Shown one piece after another: positions 52,268 to 62,005 of a DNA stretch of 64,000 nucleotides. The stretch lies in assembly GCA_025964795.1 (NCBI GenBank), contig JAOPYC010000090.1, positions 33,281 through 97,280 of the forward strand, read 5' to 3'. Each line of letters opens with the position of its first letter. Position 1 is the first letter of the stretch. The translations under genes were made by a program, and so were the position numbers. The stretch is from Marmoricola sp. (GTDB lineage Bacteria; Actinomycetota; Actinomycetes; Propionibacteriales; Nocardioidaceae). The notes beneath the pieces were generated by a model that was given only the letters and a program-made list of their open reading frames with translations, ran no database searches and was not told the origin of the DNA.

Positions 52268-53887
52268 GTGAGTGCACAACCGGGTGAAGGCACCGAGGTC
52301 CCCCAGGACATCGACATCCACACCACCGAGGGCCGGCTGGCCGATCTCGAGCGGCGCATCGACGAGGCGGTCCACGCGGGCTCGGCCAAGGCGGTGGAGA
52401 AGCAGCACGCCAAGGGCAAGATGACGGCCCGGGAGCGGATCGAGCACCTCTTCGACGAGGGTTCGTTCGTGGAGCTCGACGAGCTGGCCCGGCACCGCTC
52501 GGTGGCGTTCGGCCTGGAGAAGAACCGCCCGTACGGCGACGGCGTGATCACCGGCTTCGGCACCATCGACGGCCGCCAGACCTGCGTGTTCTCCCAGGAC
52601 TTCACCGTGTTCGGCGGCTCCCTCGGCGAGGTCTACGGCGAGAAGATCACCAAGGTGATGGACCTCGCCATCAAGACCGGCTGCCCGATCATCGGGATCA
52701 ACGAGGGCGCCGGCGCCCGGATCCAGGAGGGGGTCGTCTCCCTCGGCCTCTACGGCGAGATCTTCAAGCGCAACGTGCACGCGAGCGGCGTGATCCCGCA
52801 GATCAGCCTGATCATGGGCTCCTGCGCCGGCGGTCACGTCTACTCCCCCGCGGTCACCGACTTCACGATCATGGTCGACGGCACCTCCAACATGTTCATC
52901 ACCGGTCCGGACGTGATCAAGACGGTCACCGGCGAGGACGTGACGATGGAGGAGCTCGGCGGCGCCCGCACGCACAACACCAAGTCGGGCAACGCCCACT
53001 ACATGGGCACCGACGAGGAGGACGCGCTGGAGTACACCAAGTCGCTGCTCGGCTTCCTGCCCCAGAACAACCTCGACGACCCCCCGTCGTACGACGAGCC
53101 GGCCGAGATGGAGGTCACCGACGAGGACCGCGCGCTCGACACGGTCATCCCCGACGGGGCCAACCAGCCCTACGACATGAAGTCGGTCATCGAGGCCATC
53201 GTCGACGGCGGCGACTTCCTCGAGGTGATGCCGCTGTTCGCGCCCAACATCGTGATCGGCTACGGCCGGGTCGAGGGCAAGTCCGTCGGCGTGGTGGCCA
53301 ACCAGCCGATGCAGTTCGCCGGCACCCTGGACATCGACGCCTACGAGAAGGCGGCTCGCTTCGTGCGGACCTGTGACGCGTTCAACATCCCGGTGCTGAC
53401 CTTCGTCGACGTGCCCGGGTTCCTGCCCGGCACCGACCAGGAGTGGAACGGCATCATCCGGCGCGGCGCCAAGCTGATCTACGCCTACGCCGAGGCCACC
53501 GTCCCGCTGGTCACGATCATCACCCGCAAGGCCTACGGCGGGGCGTACGACGTGATGGGGTCCAAGCACCTCGGCGCCGACATCAACCTGGCCTGGCCCA
53601 CCGCCCAGATCGCCGTCATGGGCGCCCAGGGAGCCGCAAACATCCTGCACCGCAAGGAGCTGAAGAAGCTCGAGGAGGACGGCGGCGACGTCGAGGAGCG
53701 CCGCGCCGAGCTGATCGCGGACTACGAGGACACACTGGCCAACCCCTACGTCGCGGCCGAGCGCGGCTACGTCGACGCGGTGATCGCCCCCCACGAGACT
53801 CGCATCGAGATCGTCCGCGCGCTGCGCCTGCTCGCCACCAAGAGCGAGACGCTGCCGCCCAAGAAGCACGGGAACATCCCGCTGTGA
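52268..53887 (+). CDS. accD5: Acyl-CoA carboxylase beta (carboxyltransferase) subunit
   Basis: A 539-residue carboxyltransferase of the propionyl-/acyl-CoA carboxylase group. The acyl-CoA side has [20 protein letters not shown] and the oxyanion [16 protein letters not shown]; the biotin side has [20 protein letters not shown] and [18 protein letters not shown]. It makes methylmalonyl- or malonyl-CoA for lipid synthesis. AGGAGGAGT precedes the GTG. Coupled to the epsilon-subunit gene by a GTGA overlap. Confidence 0.93.
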   Translation: MSAQPGEGTEVPQDIDIHTTEGRLADLERRIDEAVHAGSAKAVEKQHAKGKMTARERIEHLFDEGSFVELDELARHRSVAFGLEKNRPYGDGVITGFGTIDGRQTCVFSQDFTVFGGSLGEVYGEKITKVMDLAIKTGCPIIGINEGAGARIQEGVVSLGLYGEIFKRNVHASGVIPQISLIMGSCAGGHVYSPAVTDFTIMVDGTSNMFITGPDVIKTVTGEDVTMEELGGARTHNTKSGNAHYMGTDEEDALEYTKSLLGFLPQNNLDDPPSYDEPAEMEVTDEDRALDTVIPDGANQPYDMKSVIEAIVDGGDFLEVMPLFAPNIVIGYGRVEGKSVGVVANQPMQFAGTLDIDAYEKAARFVRTCDAFNIPVLTFVDVPGFLPGTDQEWNGIIRRGAKLIYAYAEATVPLVTIITRKAYGGAYDVMGSKHLGADINLAWPTAQIAVMGAQGAANILHRKELKKLEEDGGDVEERRAELIADYEDTLANPYVAAERGYVDAVIAPHETRIEIVRALRLLATKSETLPPKKHGNIPL

Positions 53888-54099
53888 GCCAGGAGACCCC
53901 GCTGCTGCGCATCGTCAAGGGCGATCCCACGCCGGAGGAGGTCGCGGCGCTGGTGTCCGTCGTCTCTGCGATGGCGGCCGGAGCGGCGGAGGCGGCGGGA
54001 GCCCGCAAGAAGCCGCGTCCCGAGTGGGGAGCCCCCCACCGCCAGGTGCGCGGGACCCACCGGCACGGCCCCGGCGCCTGGCGCGCCCGGGCCCGCTAG
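53884..54099 (+). CDS. accE: Acyl-CoA carboxylase epsilon subunit
   Basis: A 71-residue AccE-type protein: [20 protein letters not shown], a helical [12 protein letters not shown] stretch, then a basic W-containing tail ([11 protein letters not shown]). The small actinobacterial epsilon subunit stabilises the AccA3-AccD5 complex. It starts within the accD5 stop and is followed 5 bp later by maf. Confidence 0.85.
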   Translation: MSQETPLLRIVKGDPTPEEVAALVSVVSAMAAGAAEAAGARKKPRPEWGAPHRQVRGTHRHGPGAWRARAR

Positions 54100-54104
54100 C
54101 CACC

Positions 54105-54704
54105 GTGGCCACAACGCCCCGGCTCGTGCTCGCCTCGGCCTCGCCGGCGCGGCTGACGACCCTGCGCAGCGCGGGGCTGTCCCCCGAGGTGGTGGTCAGC
54201 GGCGTCGACGAGGACAGCGTCGAGGTCACCGAGCCGGCCGACTACACCCTCAAGCTGGCCCAGCTGAAGGCGGTGGCCGTGGCCGCCTCGGAGAAGCGCG
54301 CCATCGTCATCGGCTGCGACTCCGTGCTCGCCTTCGACGGCCAGATCCTCGGCAAGCCGAAGAGCGACCAGGAGGCGATCGAGCGCTGGCGACAGATGCG
54401 CGGTCGCGCCGGGGTGCTGCACACCGGCCACTGCGTCATCGACACGCACCGCGAGGTGTGGCTGGCCCGCTCGGCCGCGACGCAGGTGCGGTTCGCGCAC
54501 GTGTCCGACGAGGAGATCGAGGCCTACGTGGCCACCGGGGAGCCGGCGGCCGTGGCCGGCGCCTTCACCCTCGACGGGCTCGGCGGCGCCTTCGTCTCCG
54601 GCGTGACGGGCGACCCGCACAACGTCGTCGGGATCAGCCTGCCCCTGCTGCGGCTGATGTTCGAGGAGCTCGGCTTCGTGTGGACCGAGTTCTGGACCCG
54701 CTGA
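54105..54704 (+). CDS. maf: Maf-like nucleotide pyrophosphatase
   Basis: A 199-residue Maf/YhdE-type protein. LVLASASPARLTTLRSAGL at the N terminus, IVIGCDSVLAFDGQILGKPK with the catalytic Asp, and GAFTLDGLGGAFVSGVTGDP near the end. Known members hydrolyse dTTP/UTP or modified nucleotides. The operon order accD5-accE-maf is common in actinomycetes. GTG start at 54105. Confidence 0.93.
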   Translation: MATTPRLVLASASPARLTTLRSAGLSPEVVVSGVDEDSVEVTEPADYTLKLAQLKAVAVAASEKRAIVIGCDSVLAFDGQILGKPKSDQEAIERWRQMRGRAGVLHTGHCVIDTHREVWLARSAATQVRFAHVSDEEIEAYVATGEPAAVAGAFTLDGLGGAFVSGVTGDPHNVVGISLPLLRLMFEELGFVWTEFWTR

Positions 54705-54716
54705 GCGGCCAGAGCC

Positions 54717-56384
54717 CTAGTTGCTCGTCGCGGCGCCGTCCGGCCGGCTCCTCTCGGTCACTTCGTAGACGGTGAACGTGGAGTCGGAGGACGTCCAGAC
54801 CTTGTCCCAGCGGCGCAGGTCCTCGTGGTGCTTGTCCAGCCAGAGGTGCAGGTTGTCCCCGCAGAAGAAGCAGACGTCCCGGTTGGGGCTGTAGAGCACG
54901 ACGTGGTCGCCGACCCGTGGCTGCTCCGGCCCGGTGAGCGACATCCACCGCACGTGGGCCATCCGGTGGCCGGTGAAGGACAGGGCGTAGGTGGCCAGCA
55001 CCCGGTCCGACATCCAGTCGGAGTACATCCTGCCCACGGCCCGGTCGTACGTGTGCAGCCAGTTGCGGAACTGGGCGGCGTCGTTGCCGTTGGTCACGAC
55101 GTACGTCGGGGACTTGCGCACGCCCGACGCGGAGGCGGCGACCGGGCCGGCCACCAGCAGCACGGCCAGCACGCCGGCGAGCCCCAGGCGCAGGCCCCGG
55201 CCGCGGTCGGCGAGCAGCCGCTCCGCGAGCAGCCGGGCGAGCAGGGCCACGCCCCCGACCGCGGCGATGATCATCGGCGGCAGCCAGGCGATCCAGTAGC
55301 GGGCGACGTCGAGCCGGATGCGTGGGTGCGCGGGGCTGAGCCCGCCGCCGACGAGCGTGAACAGCCCGAACACGAGCACGAACCAGGCGGCGAAGAGACC
55401 GACCTTGCGGGGGAAGACGAGGCCGGACAGGACGGCCACGATGCCCATGGCCACCATCCAGTGACCGTCCGCGAACAGCAGGGCACCCTTGGGCATCGTG
55501 AGCAGGTAGGTCATCCGCGACTGCCCGAGGTAGGGGACGTCCGCCATGTTCGTCGTGGCCGACATGTCCGGTCCGGTGAGCGCCGTGAACCGGAGCATGG
55601 CGTCGCCGAAGGCGAGCTTGCTCACCAGCATCTCCAGGACCAGCAGGCCGACCGCGGGCACCGCGACCAGGGGCAGCGAGACCCGGGCCCGGGGTCCACC
55701 GCGCCAGAGCAGCACGGCCCCGATGACCGGCCAGGCCAGCAGCGCGGTCTCCCGCATCCACCAGCTCAGCCCGACGAAGGTGCCGGTGAGCAGCAGGGTC
55801 AGCACCAGCGCGACGGACACCTTGGGCCGGCGCGCCCAGACGTCGCGCGCCATCAGGGCGGTGGCCACGGCAAGCACGGTCATCGCCGCCGCGGCGACGT
55901 CGGGGTAGAGCCGCGAGGAGTTCACCAGGACCACGCCGTTGGCCAGGACGAGCACGGAGGCCGACAGGCCGGCGATCCAGCCGAAGGACCGGCTGGTGAG
56001 CCAGTAGACCCCGCCGATCAGGAGGCCGGTGACCAGGCAGGGCATCAGGTAGTAGGACAGCTCCGACTCGCCGAAGAGCCGCGTGATCGGGATCATCGGC
56101 AGCGTCATCCCGTAGCGGGTCAGGCCGACGTCGTTCCAGCTCCGCGCGGGGAAGGTCAGGCCGGCGAGGACGTAGTGCCACGGGTCGGTCGGCACGGGCA
56201 TGGTCCGCAGCTTGAAGCTGGACAGCGCTCCCAGGACACCGACCACGGTCGAGACCACGAGCCGCGACCAGCCCACACCGGGCGCCGGTGGCTCCTCCGT
56301 GACGGAGGGGGGTGTCGGCTCGGGGCCCTCCGAGTCGAGGACCTGGTCGCGGTCACTCGAGGGTCGGGCGCTGATGGACGACAT
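54717..56384 (-). CDS. Membrane glycosyltransferase-like protein (GT39/GT83 type)
   Basis: A 555-residue integral membrane protein: a disordered N terminus (about 40 residues), about ten helices, and a C-terminal soluble domain of about 150 residues starting near KSPTYVVTNGNDAAQFRNWL. A first-loop acidic site is not obvious (ARSWNDVGLTRYG region). It resembles dolichyl-phosphate-mannose-dependent transferases. Its place beside the rhamnose genes suggests a polysaccharide or glycoprotein role. ATG at 56384 has AGGAG 9 nt upstream. Confidence 0.65.
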   Translation of the reverse strand: MSSISARPSSDRDQVLDSEGPEPTPPSVTEEPPAPGVGWSRLVVSTVVGVLGALSSFKLRTMPVPTDPWHYVLAGLTFPARSWNDVGLTRYGMTLPMIPITRLFGESELSYYLMPCLVTGLLIGGVYWLTSRSFGWIAGLSASVLVLANGVVLVNSSRLYPDVAAAAMTVLAVATALMARDVWARRPKVSVALVLTLLLTGTFVGLSWWMRETALLAWPVIGAVLLWRGGPRARVSLPLVAVPAVGLLVLEMLVSKLAFGDAMLRFTALTGPDMSATTNMADVPYLGQSRMTYLLTMPKGALLFADGHWMVAMGIVAVLSGLVFPRKVGLFAAWFVLVFGLFTLVGGGLSPAHPRIRLDVARYWIAWLPPMIIAAVGGVALLARLLAERLLADRGRGLRLGLAGVLAVLLVAGPVAASASGVRKSPTYVVTNGNDAAQFRNWLHTYDRAVGRMYSDWMSDRVLATYALSFTGHRMAHVRWMSLTGPEQPRVGDHVVLYSPNRDVCFFCGDNLHLWLDKHHEDLRRWDKVWTSSDSTFTVYEVTERSRPDGAATSN

Positions 56385-56508
56385 GGGCACTCACTCCTCG
56401 CCCGCCGGGAGACGCTGAAGAGACCCGACGGAACAGACAACGTAACGGCCGAGGCGCAGCGGCTGCACCTGCACACGCCCGACAGGGTAGGTCGGCGGTG
56501 GCCTACGG

Positions 56509-57366
56509 TCAGCGCAGGTCCGCCAGCACGTCCGGAGCGGCCTGCTCCCAGCGCTGCTCCCACGGTCCGATCGGCTCGATCCCGTGGGCGTGCAGCTTGT
56601 CGTGGCCGAGCACGGAGTACGCCGGGCGCGGGGCCGGCCGGACGAAGCTCGCGGAGTCGGTGGGGCTGACCACCTCGGGGTCGAGTCCCGCGGCGGCCAC
56701 CACCCGGCGCGCGAACTCGAACCACGAGGTCTCGCCGGTGGAGGTCGCGTGCCAGGTGCCGGCGGGGGCGTCGGCCCGGACCAGTCGGAGGATCAGCTCG
56801 GCGACGTCGACGGTCCACGTCGGCTGGCCGACCTGGTCGGTCACCACGCTGACGGCCCCCCGTTCGCGGGCCACCCGGGCGATGGTGCGCGGGAAGCAGC
56901 CACCGTGCTCGCCGTACAGCCAGGCGGTGCGCACCACCAGGTGGTGGTCCGGCGCGGCCAGGCGCACGGCGGCCTCGCCGGCGGCCTTGGTGCGTCCGTA
57001 CGCCGAGGCGAGGGCCACCGGCGCGTCCTCGTCGTACGGCGTCCGCGCGGTGCCGTCGAACACGTAGTCGGTGCTGACCTGCACGATCCGTCGGCCGTGC
57101 TCGGCTGCGGCCGTGGCGAGGATGCCCGGGACGACGGCGTTGACCTCGAGTGCGGCGTCCTCGTGCGTCTCCGCGTCGTCCACGGCGGTCCACGCCGCGC
57201 AGTTGACGATCACCTCGTGGTCCGCCACCGCCCGGCTCACGGCGACCGGGTCGAGGAGGTCGAGGTCCTCGCGGTGGTAGGGCGTCACCGCGACGTCGTG
57301 CTCGTCGAGGACCCGGCACAGATCGGTGCCCAGCATCCCGCGTGCTCCCGTGACCATCCAGCTCAT
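56509..57366 (-). CDS. rfbD: dTDP-4-dehydrorhamnose reductase
   Basis: A 285-residue RmlD. MVTGARGMLGTDLCRVLDE holds the NAD(P) loop, NCAAWTAVDDAETHEDAA is the family signature, VSTDYVFDGTARTPYDE and YGRTKAAGE carry Thr/Tyr/Lys of the active site. It makes dTDP-L-rhamnose, the last step of the pathway that starts with rfbB and rfbC next door. Confidence 0.93.
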   Translation of the reverse strand: MSWMVTGARGMLGTDLCRVLDEHDVAVTPYHREDLDLLDPVAVSRAVADHEVIVNCAAWTAVDDAETHEDAALEVNAVVPGILATAAAEHGRRIVQVSTDYVFDGTARTPYDEDAPVALASAYGRTKAAGEAAVRLAAPDHHLVVRTAWLYGEHGGCFPRTIARVARERGAVSVVTDQVGQPTWTVDVAELILRLVRADAPAGTWHATSTGETSWFEFARRVVAAAGLDPEVVSPTDSASFVRPAPRPAYSVLGHDKLHAHGIEPIGPWEQRWEQAAPDVLADLR

Positions 57367-57426
57367 CAGTGACCTCGTCGTCGTCTCGGGGTGGCCTGCG
57401 TGTCCACCGGCAGGGTAGCGACCCGG

Positions 57427-57432
57427 TAGCCT
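57427..57432 (+). promoter_or_regulatory. -10 element of leaderless rfbC transcript
   Basis: TAGCCT, 6 nt, then the ATG at 57439. Confidence 0.5.
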
Positions 57433-57438
57433 CGCCCG

Positions 57439-58053
57439 ATGCAGGTCCGCGAGCTCTCCGTCCCCGGCGCCTTCGAGCTGACCCCGGCCCAGCACGCCGA
57501 CGACCGTGGCGTGTTCCTGGAATGGTTCCGCGAGGACGTCTTCTCGACGATGACGGGTCACGCGCTGCACCTGGCCCAGGCGAACTGCTCGGTCTCGAGC
57601 GCCGGCACCCTGCGCGGCATCCACTTCGCCCAGCTGCCCCCGAGCCAGGCGAAGTTCGTGACCTGCGTCAGCGGGGCCGCCTTCGACGTGGCGGTCGACC
57701 TGCGGGTCGGCTCCCCGACGTACGGCCGGTGGGACGCGGTGCTCCTCGACGACGTCGACCGCCGCGCGATCTACCTCTCCGAGGGCCTGGGCCACGCGTT
57801 CCTCGCCCTCGAGGACGACACGGTGGTCAACTACCTGTGCTCGGCCCCCTACGCCCCGGGACGCGAGCACGGCGTCCACCCGCTCGACCCGGCGATCGGC
57901 ATCGAGTGGCCCACCACGGCCCGCGACGGCAGCCCCGTCGCCCCCCTGCTCTCCCCCAAGGACGAGGCCGCCCCCACCCTGGCCGAGGCCGCGGAGCAAG
58001 GCCTGCTGGCGACCTGGGACCAGGCCAGGGACTTCATCCAGACCCTCGTCTGA
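57439..58053 (+). CDS. rfbC: dTDP-4-dehydrorhamnose 3,5-epimerase
   Basis: A 204-residue cupin. The catalytic His is in SAGTLRGIHFAQLPPSQAKF, the following VSGAAFDVAVDLRVGSPTYG strand is standard, and NYLCSAPYAPGREHGVHPLD closes the core. It epimerises C3 and C5 of dTDP-4-keto-6-deoxyglucose. It lies divergent to rfbD and convergent to rfbB. Confidence 0.93.
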   Translation: MQVRELSVPGAFELTPAQHADDRGVFLEWFREDVFSTMTGHALHLAQANCSVSSAGTLRGIHFAQLPPSQAKFVTCVSGAAFDVAVDLRVGSPTYGRWDAVLLDDVDRRAIYLSEGLGHAFLALEDDTVVNYLCSAPYAPGREHGVHPLDPAIGIEWPTTARDGSPVAPLLSPKDEAAPTLAEAAEQGLLATWDQARDFIQTLV

Positions 58054-58067
58054 TTCCGCCGAGCGGG

Positions 58068-59051
58068 CTACAACCCGGCGCGGGCCTTCAGGGGCTCCCA
58101 CCACGACCGGTGGGTGCGGTACCACTCGACGGTGTCGGCGAGGCCCTGGGTGAAGGGCACCTGGGGGGCGTAGCCGAGCTCGTCGCTGATCTTGGTGATG
58201 TCCACGGAGTAGCGCAGGTCGTGGCCGAGGCGGTCGGTGACCCGCTTGACCCGGTCCCAGTCGGTGCCGGTGGCCTCGAGGAGGAGGCCGGTCAGGTCCT
58301 TGTTGGACAGCTCGGTGCCGCCGCCGATGTTGTAGATCTCGCCGGGACGGCCACCCTCGAGCACGAGGTGGATGCCGCGGCAGTGGTCGTCGACGTGCAG
58401 CCAGTCGCGGACGTTGGTGCCCTCGCCGTACAACGGCACGTCGGCGCCGTCGATCAGGTTGGTCACGAACAGCGGGATGACCTTCTCCGGGAACTGGTAG
58501 GGCCCGTAGTTGTTGGAGCAACGGGTGATGCAGACCGGGAGGCCGTGGGTGCGGTGGAAGGCGCGGGCGAACAGGTCGCTGGAGGCCTTGGAGGCGGAGT
58601 ACGGCGAGTTGGGGAGCAGCGGCTGCTGCTCGTCCCAGCTGCCCTCGGGGATCGAGCCGTAGACCTCGTCGGTGGAGACGTGCACGAACTTCTCGATGCC
58701 GTGGGCGAGCGCGGAGTCGAGCAGGGTCTGGGTGCCGACCACGTTGGTCATCACGAACTCCGAGGCCCCGAGGATCGACCGGTCGACGTGGCTCTCGGCG
58801 GCGAAGTGCACGACGGCGTCGACCTCGGCCATCAGCCGGTCGACGGTGGCGCGGTCGAGGATGTCGCCCTCGACGACCCTCAGCCGGGGGTCGTCGGCGA
58901 CCGGGGCGATGTTGGCCAGGTTGCCCGCGTAGGTGAGCTTGTCGAGGACGACGAGGCCGTCGGGCTCGGCGCCGCCCCAGGCGCCGGTGAGCAGCGACCG
59001 GACGTAGTGGCTGCCGATGAAACCGGCCCCGCCGGTGACCAGGAGTCTCAT
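58068..59051 (-). CDS. rfbB: dTDP-glucose 4,6-dehydratase
   Basis: A 327-residue extended SDR. GGAGFIGSHYVRSLLTG (NAD loop), VHFAAESHVDRSILGASEF, catalytic VSTDEVYGSIPEGSWDE and YSASKASSDLFARAF. First committed step to dTDP-rhamnose. Its ATG overlaps the stop of the neighbouring epimerase gene by 4 bp. The thymidylyltransferase gene rfbA, normally a neighbour, is not in this window. Confidence 0.94.
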   Translation of the reverse strand: MRLLVTGGAGFIGSHYVRSLLTGAWGGAEPDGLVVLDKLTYAGNLANIAPVADDPRLRVVEGDILDRATVDRLMAEVDAVVHFAAESHVDRSILGASEFVMTNVVGTQTLLDSALAHGIEKFVHVSTDEVYGSIPEGSWDEQQPLLPNSPYSASKASSDLFARAFHRTHGLPVCITRCSNNYGPYQFPEKVIPLFVTNLIDGADVPLYGEGTNVRDWLHVDDHCRGIHLVLEGGRPGEIYNIGGGTELSNKDLTGLLLEATGTDWDRVKRVTDRLGHDLRYSVDITKISDELGYAPQVPFTQGLADTVEWYRTHRSWWEPLKARAGL

Positions 59052-60034
59052 GGTTTGCCTTCCCCGCCCGGCCCGGTGGCCGTCCGTAGGACCGCAGGGT
59101 ATCCGCGAGCAGGCGTCCGCTCACCCTGCAGGGACCTCAGTGTCGCCGCGATCCCGCTCACCATGGGCGTGCTGGCCAGGCCGGCGGTGTGCGGCCACGC
59201 CACCGAGCGCAGCCGGAGGTCGCGCACCTGGAAGCGGGCGTTCGCGGAGGTCCCCTGCACGATCGGGGGCCGCCTCCGGGTGATCCGGTGCAGGTCGCCG
59301 AGGACGGCTCCGATGGTGCTCGAGCGCTCGCTGGCCAGGACCTTCAGCGCCCGCCTGCCACCCGGTAGCACCGCGTCCAGCGTCGAGACGGCCATCCTCG
59401 CCGCGTCGTCGACGAACAGGTAGTCCCGCATGGTGTCCAGCGAGACGTAGATGCTCAGTGGCTGCCGGGTCAGCTGGGCGCGGCACAGCTGGGTGATCAG
59501 CCCCTGGGGCTTGCCGACGTCCTGTCCGGGCCCGTAGAGGTTCGAGAGGCGACCGACCAGCAGCCCCGTTCCGGTGCGTACGGCGAACGCGGTCGCGATC
59601 TCCTCGGCCCGCAGCTTGGCCAGCCCGTACGGCGAGATGGGGGCCGGCTCGGTGTGCTCGGTGAACGGGGCCCCGGTCGATCCGGCGTACACCCCACCGG
59701 CGGAGGAGGCGAGGAAGAGCCCGCGACCCGGTCCCGGAGCCGGGTCCCACCGGTCCAGGAAGGACTCGAGGACGGAGACCTCGGTGTCGAGGTCGGCCTG
59801 GCTGGTGGCGATGACGCCTGCCCCGGCGCACCAGTAGACCTCCCAGTCGGCCGCCGGGAGCTCGCCCGCGGCGCGCAGCAGCGCCTCGACCGAGGCCTCC
59901 CGGTCGCCCCAGGGCACGGCCGTCGACCGGACCTCTCGGCCCAGGGACTCGAGGCGTCGACAGACGGCGCTGCCGAGCAGCCCACCGGCACCCACCACCC
60001 ACGCGACCCGCTGCGCGGGACCAGGCGCGCCCAC
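59048..60034 (-). CDS. NAD-dependent epimerase/dehydratase
   Basis: A 328-residue extended SDR. VAWVVGAGGLLGSAVCRRLE (nucleotide loop), LFLASSAGGVYAGSTGAPFT and SPYGLAKLRAEE (Tyr-Lys pair), then GRLSNLYGPGQDVGKPQGLI. It belongs to the sugar-nucleotide epimerase group; which sugar is unknown. It lies between rfbB and a glycosyltransferase gene in one minus-strand operon. Confidence 0.85.
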   Translation of the reverse strand: MGAPGPAQRVAWVVGAGGLLGSAVCRRLESLGREVRSTAVPWGDREASVEALLRAAGELPAADWEVYWCAGAGVIATSQADLDTEVSVLESFLDRWDPAPGPGRGLFLASSAGGVYAGSTGAPFTEHTEPAPISPYGLAKLRAEEIATAFAVRTGTGLLVGRLSNLYGPGQDVGKPQGLITQLCRAQLTRQPLSIYVSLDTMRDYLFVDDAARMAVSTLDAVLPGGRRALKVLASERSSTIGAVLGDLHRITRRRPPIVQGTSANARFQVRDLRLRSVAWPHTAGLASTPMVSGIAATLRSLQGERTPARGYPAVLRTATGPGGEGKP

Positions 60035-60038
60035 CGGC

Positions 60039-61088
60039 TCAGCGCCCTCGAGGCGTGCGGGCGCGCACCGGGGGCAGGCGGGCCGGCCGCGGACGGCCGA
60101 GCGGACCGTCGGCCGGGTCCTGGGTGATCAGGTAGAGCGGCTTGCCCATGGCCATGTTCACCGCGACGCCGACGTACTCCGCGATCACGCCGAGGGAGAA
60201 CAGGATCGCCCCGGTGGAGATCAGCATGACCACGATCAGCGAGGTCCAGCCCTCGGTGGGCGCTGGGTGCACCAGCTGGCGGTAGGCGACGAAGGCCGCG
60301 ATCACCAGCCCCAGCAGGGCGAAGACCAGCCCGAGGACGCTGACCAGCCGCAGCCCACGGGTGCCGCCGGTCAGCACCATCCGCCAGAAGTGCGAGAGCA
60401 GGGTCCGCGTGGTGTAGCCGGAGCGCCGACCCTCCCCCTCGGCGCGCAGCTCGACCGGGGCGGTGGTCACCGCACCGGCCACCCAGCCGAGGGCCACGTC
60501 GAGGAAGACGCCTGCGCCGGCGTAGGCACCCACGCTGCGGCCGACCTCGCCGAGCACCAGCCGATAGCTGTTGAAGACGGTCGCGTCGGTGCCGCCGCTG
60601 AGGGCGGTCACCAGCCGCTTGGCGCCGCTGGAGGCGGCGTTGCGCCAGCCGCCGTGGGGCGCCTCGTTGGTGGGCCGGGCGTAGACGACGCTGACCTGCT
60701 CCTCGAGGGCGACGTCCAGCATCGCCCCGACGTACGACGGGTCGTGCTGCCCGTCCTCGTCCATGGTGACGATCCAGTCACCGCCCGAGGACGACATCCC
60801 CGCGAGCGTGGCGGCGTGCTGCCCGAAGTTGCGGCTGAGCCAGATCGGCCGGACGACGGAGTGCTCCGAGGCCAGCCGGCGCATCACCGAGGCCGAGTCG
60901 TCGGGCCCGCAGTCGTGGACGAGCAGCACCTCGGTCACCCGGAAGGGCACCCCGCCCGGGGTGGTGACGTGCTCGGTGAGCGGGAGCAGGTCGGCGACGA
61001 CGGACGGCAGCTGGTGCTCGGCCTGGTAGATCGGGATGACGACCGACACGAGGTGCACGCCAGCGGGCGACGCGGGATCGGCTGGCAC
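60039..61088 (-). CDS. Glycosyltransferase family 2, polyprenyl-phosphate type
   Basis: A 349-residue GT2 with two C-terminal transmembrane helices (about 245-275 and 290-320). VSVVIPIYQAEHQLPSVV begins the fold, and the metal-binding acidic motif is in WIVTMDEDGQHDPSYVGAML. It resembles DPM1/ArnC/GtrB-like enzymes that load sugars on undecaprenyl phosphate. GTG start at 61088, leaderless behind TATAGT. Confidence 0.87.
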   Translation of the reverse strand: MPADPASPAGVHLVSVVIPIYQAEHQLPSVVADLLPLTEHVTTPGGVPFRVTEVLLVHDCGPDDSASVMRRLASEHSVVRPIWLSRNFGQHAATLAGMSSSGGDWIVTMDEDGQHDPSYVGAMLDVALEEQVSVVYARPTNEAPHGGWRNAASSGAKRLVTALSGGTDATVFNSYRLVLGEVGRSVGAYAGAGVFLDVALGWVAGAVTTAPVELRAEGEGRRSGYTTRTLLSHFWRMVLTGGTRGLRLVSVLGLVFALLGLVIAAFVAYRQLVHPAPTEGWTSLIVVMLISTGAILFSLGVIAEYVGVAVNMAMGKPLYLITQDPADGPLGRPRPARLPPVRARTPRGR

Positions 61089-61094
61089 GCGCCC

Positions 61095-61104
61095 GACTAT
61101 AGTC
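61095..61104. promoter_or_regulatory. Symmetrical -10 box shared by two divergent genes
   Basis: GACTATAGTC is a perfect palindrome. On the minus strand TATAGT stands 7 nt before the GTG at 61088 (leaderless); on the plus strand TATAGT would start RNA about 20 nt before the ATG at 61132, which has AGGAGGG. Confidence 0.6.
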
Positions 61105-61131
61105 GCGAGCGTCCGGCCAGGAGGGTGATGC

Positions 61132-62004
61132 ATGGACAGCGCTCCACGCGTCTCCGTCGTGGTTCCGGCCTTCCAGAACGCGAGCTACCTGCGCGCGACG
61201 CTGGAGTCGGTGCTCGCGCAGACCTTCCGCGACTTCGAGCTGCTGGTCGCCGACCACGGCTCCACCGACGGCACCTGGGCGATCATGCAGGAGTTCTCCG
61301 GTGACGAGCGCGTGCGGCTGCTGCGCACCCCCGCCGGCGGCGGCGCCGAGCGCAACTGGAACCGGGTGACCTCGGAGGCGCGCGGCGAGCTGGTCAAGCT
61401 GGTCTGCGGCGACGACCTCCTGGCCCCGGGCTCGCTGGCGGCGCAGGTCGCCACCTTCGACTCTCATCGCGACGCTCAGGACGGCGGCGTCGCGATGGTG
61501 GCCTCCGCCCGCGACATCGTCGACGCCGCGGGCCGCCCGGTCGTCCGGGAGCACGGCCTCGGCGGTCTCGAGGGGCGGGTGCCCGGTCGGGAGGCGATCC
61601 GCCGCTCCGTGGTCAAGGGCGCGAACATCTTCGGCGAGCCCTGCTGCGTGCTGCTCCGTCGTACGACGCTGGAGGCGGTGGGCGGCTGGCACGGCGACCC
61701 CGGCTTCATGATCGACCAGGCGACGTACTGCCGCGTCCTGGAGCACGGCGACCTCGCCGTCGCGCCCGGGTCGCTGGCCGGGTTCCGGATCAGCTCCACG
61801 CAGTGGAGCGTGTCCCTGGCCCGCGAGCAGTCCCGGATGGCCGCCGAGATGCACCGGCAGATCGCCGCGCGGGTGCCGGGCCTGCTCAGCCCGGGCGACC
61901 TGCGCCTCGGCAACGCCCGGGCCACGCTGCGCGCCTTCCAGCGGCGGCTGGTCTACCTCTACCTCGGCCGGCGGATGCTGGCGGCCCCCACCGAGGAGCC
62001 CTGA
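61132..62004 (+). CDS. Glycosyltransferase family 2 protein
   Basis: A 290-residue soluble GT2. SVVVPAFQNASYLRATLESV and LAQTFRDFELLVADHGSTDG are classical, and VKLVCGDDLLAPGSLAAQ carries the DD site. It adds a sugar, probably to the polysaccharide for which the rfb genes make rhamnose. AGGAGGG precedes the ATG. Confidence 0.88.
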   Translation: MDSAPRVSVVVPAFQNASYLRATLESVLAQTFRDFELLVADHGSTDGTWAIMQEFSGDERVRLLRTPAGGGAERNWNRVTSEARGELVKLVCGDDLLAPGSLAAQVATFDSHRDAQDGGVAMVASARDIVDAAGRPVVREHGLGGLEGRVPGREAIRRSVVKGANIFGEPCCVLLRRTTLEAVGGWHGDPGFMIDQATYCRVLEHGDLAVAPGSLAGFRISSTQWSVSLAREQSRMAAEMHRQIAARVPGLLSPGDLRLGNARATLRAFQRRLVYLYLGRRMLAAPTEEP

Positions 62005-62005
62005 C

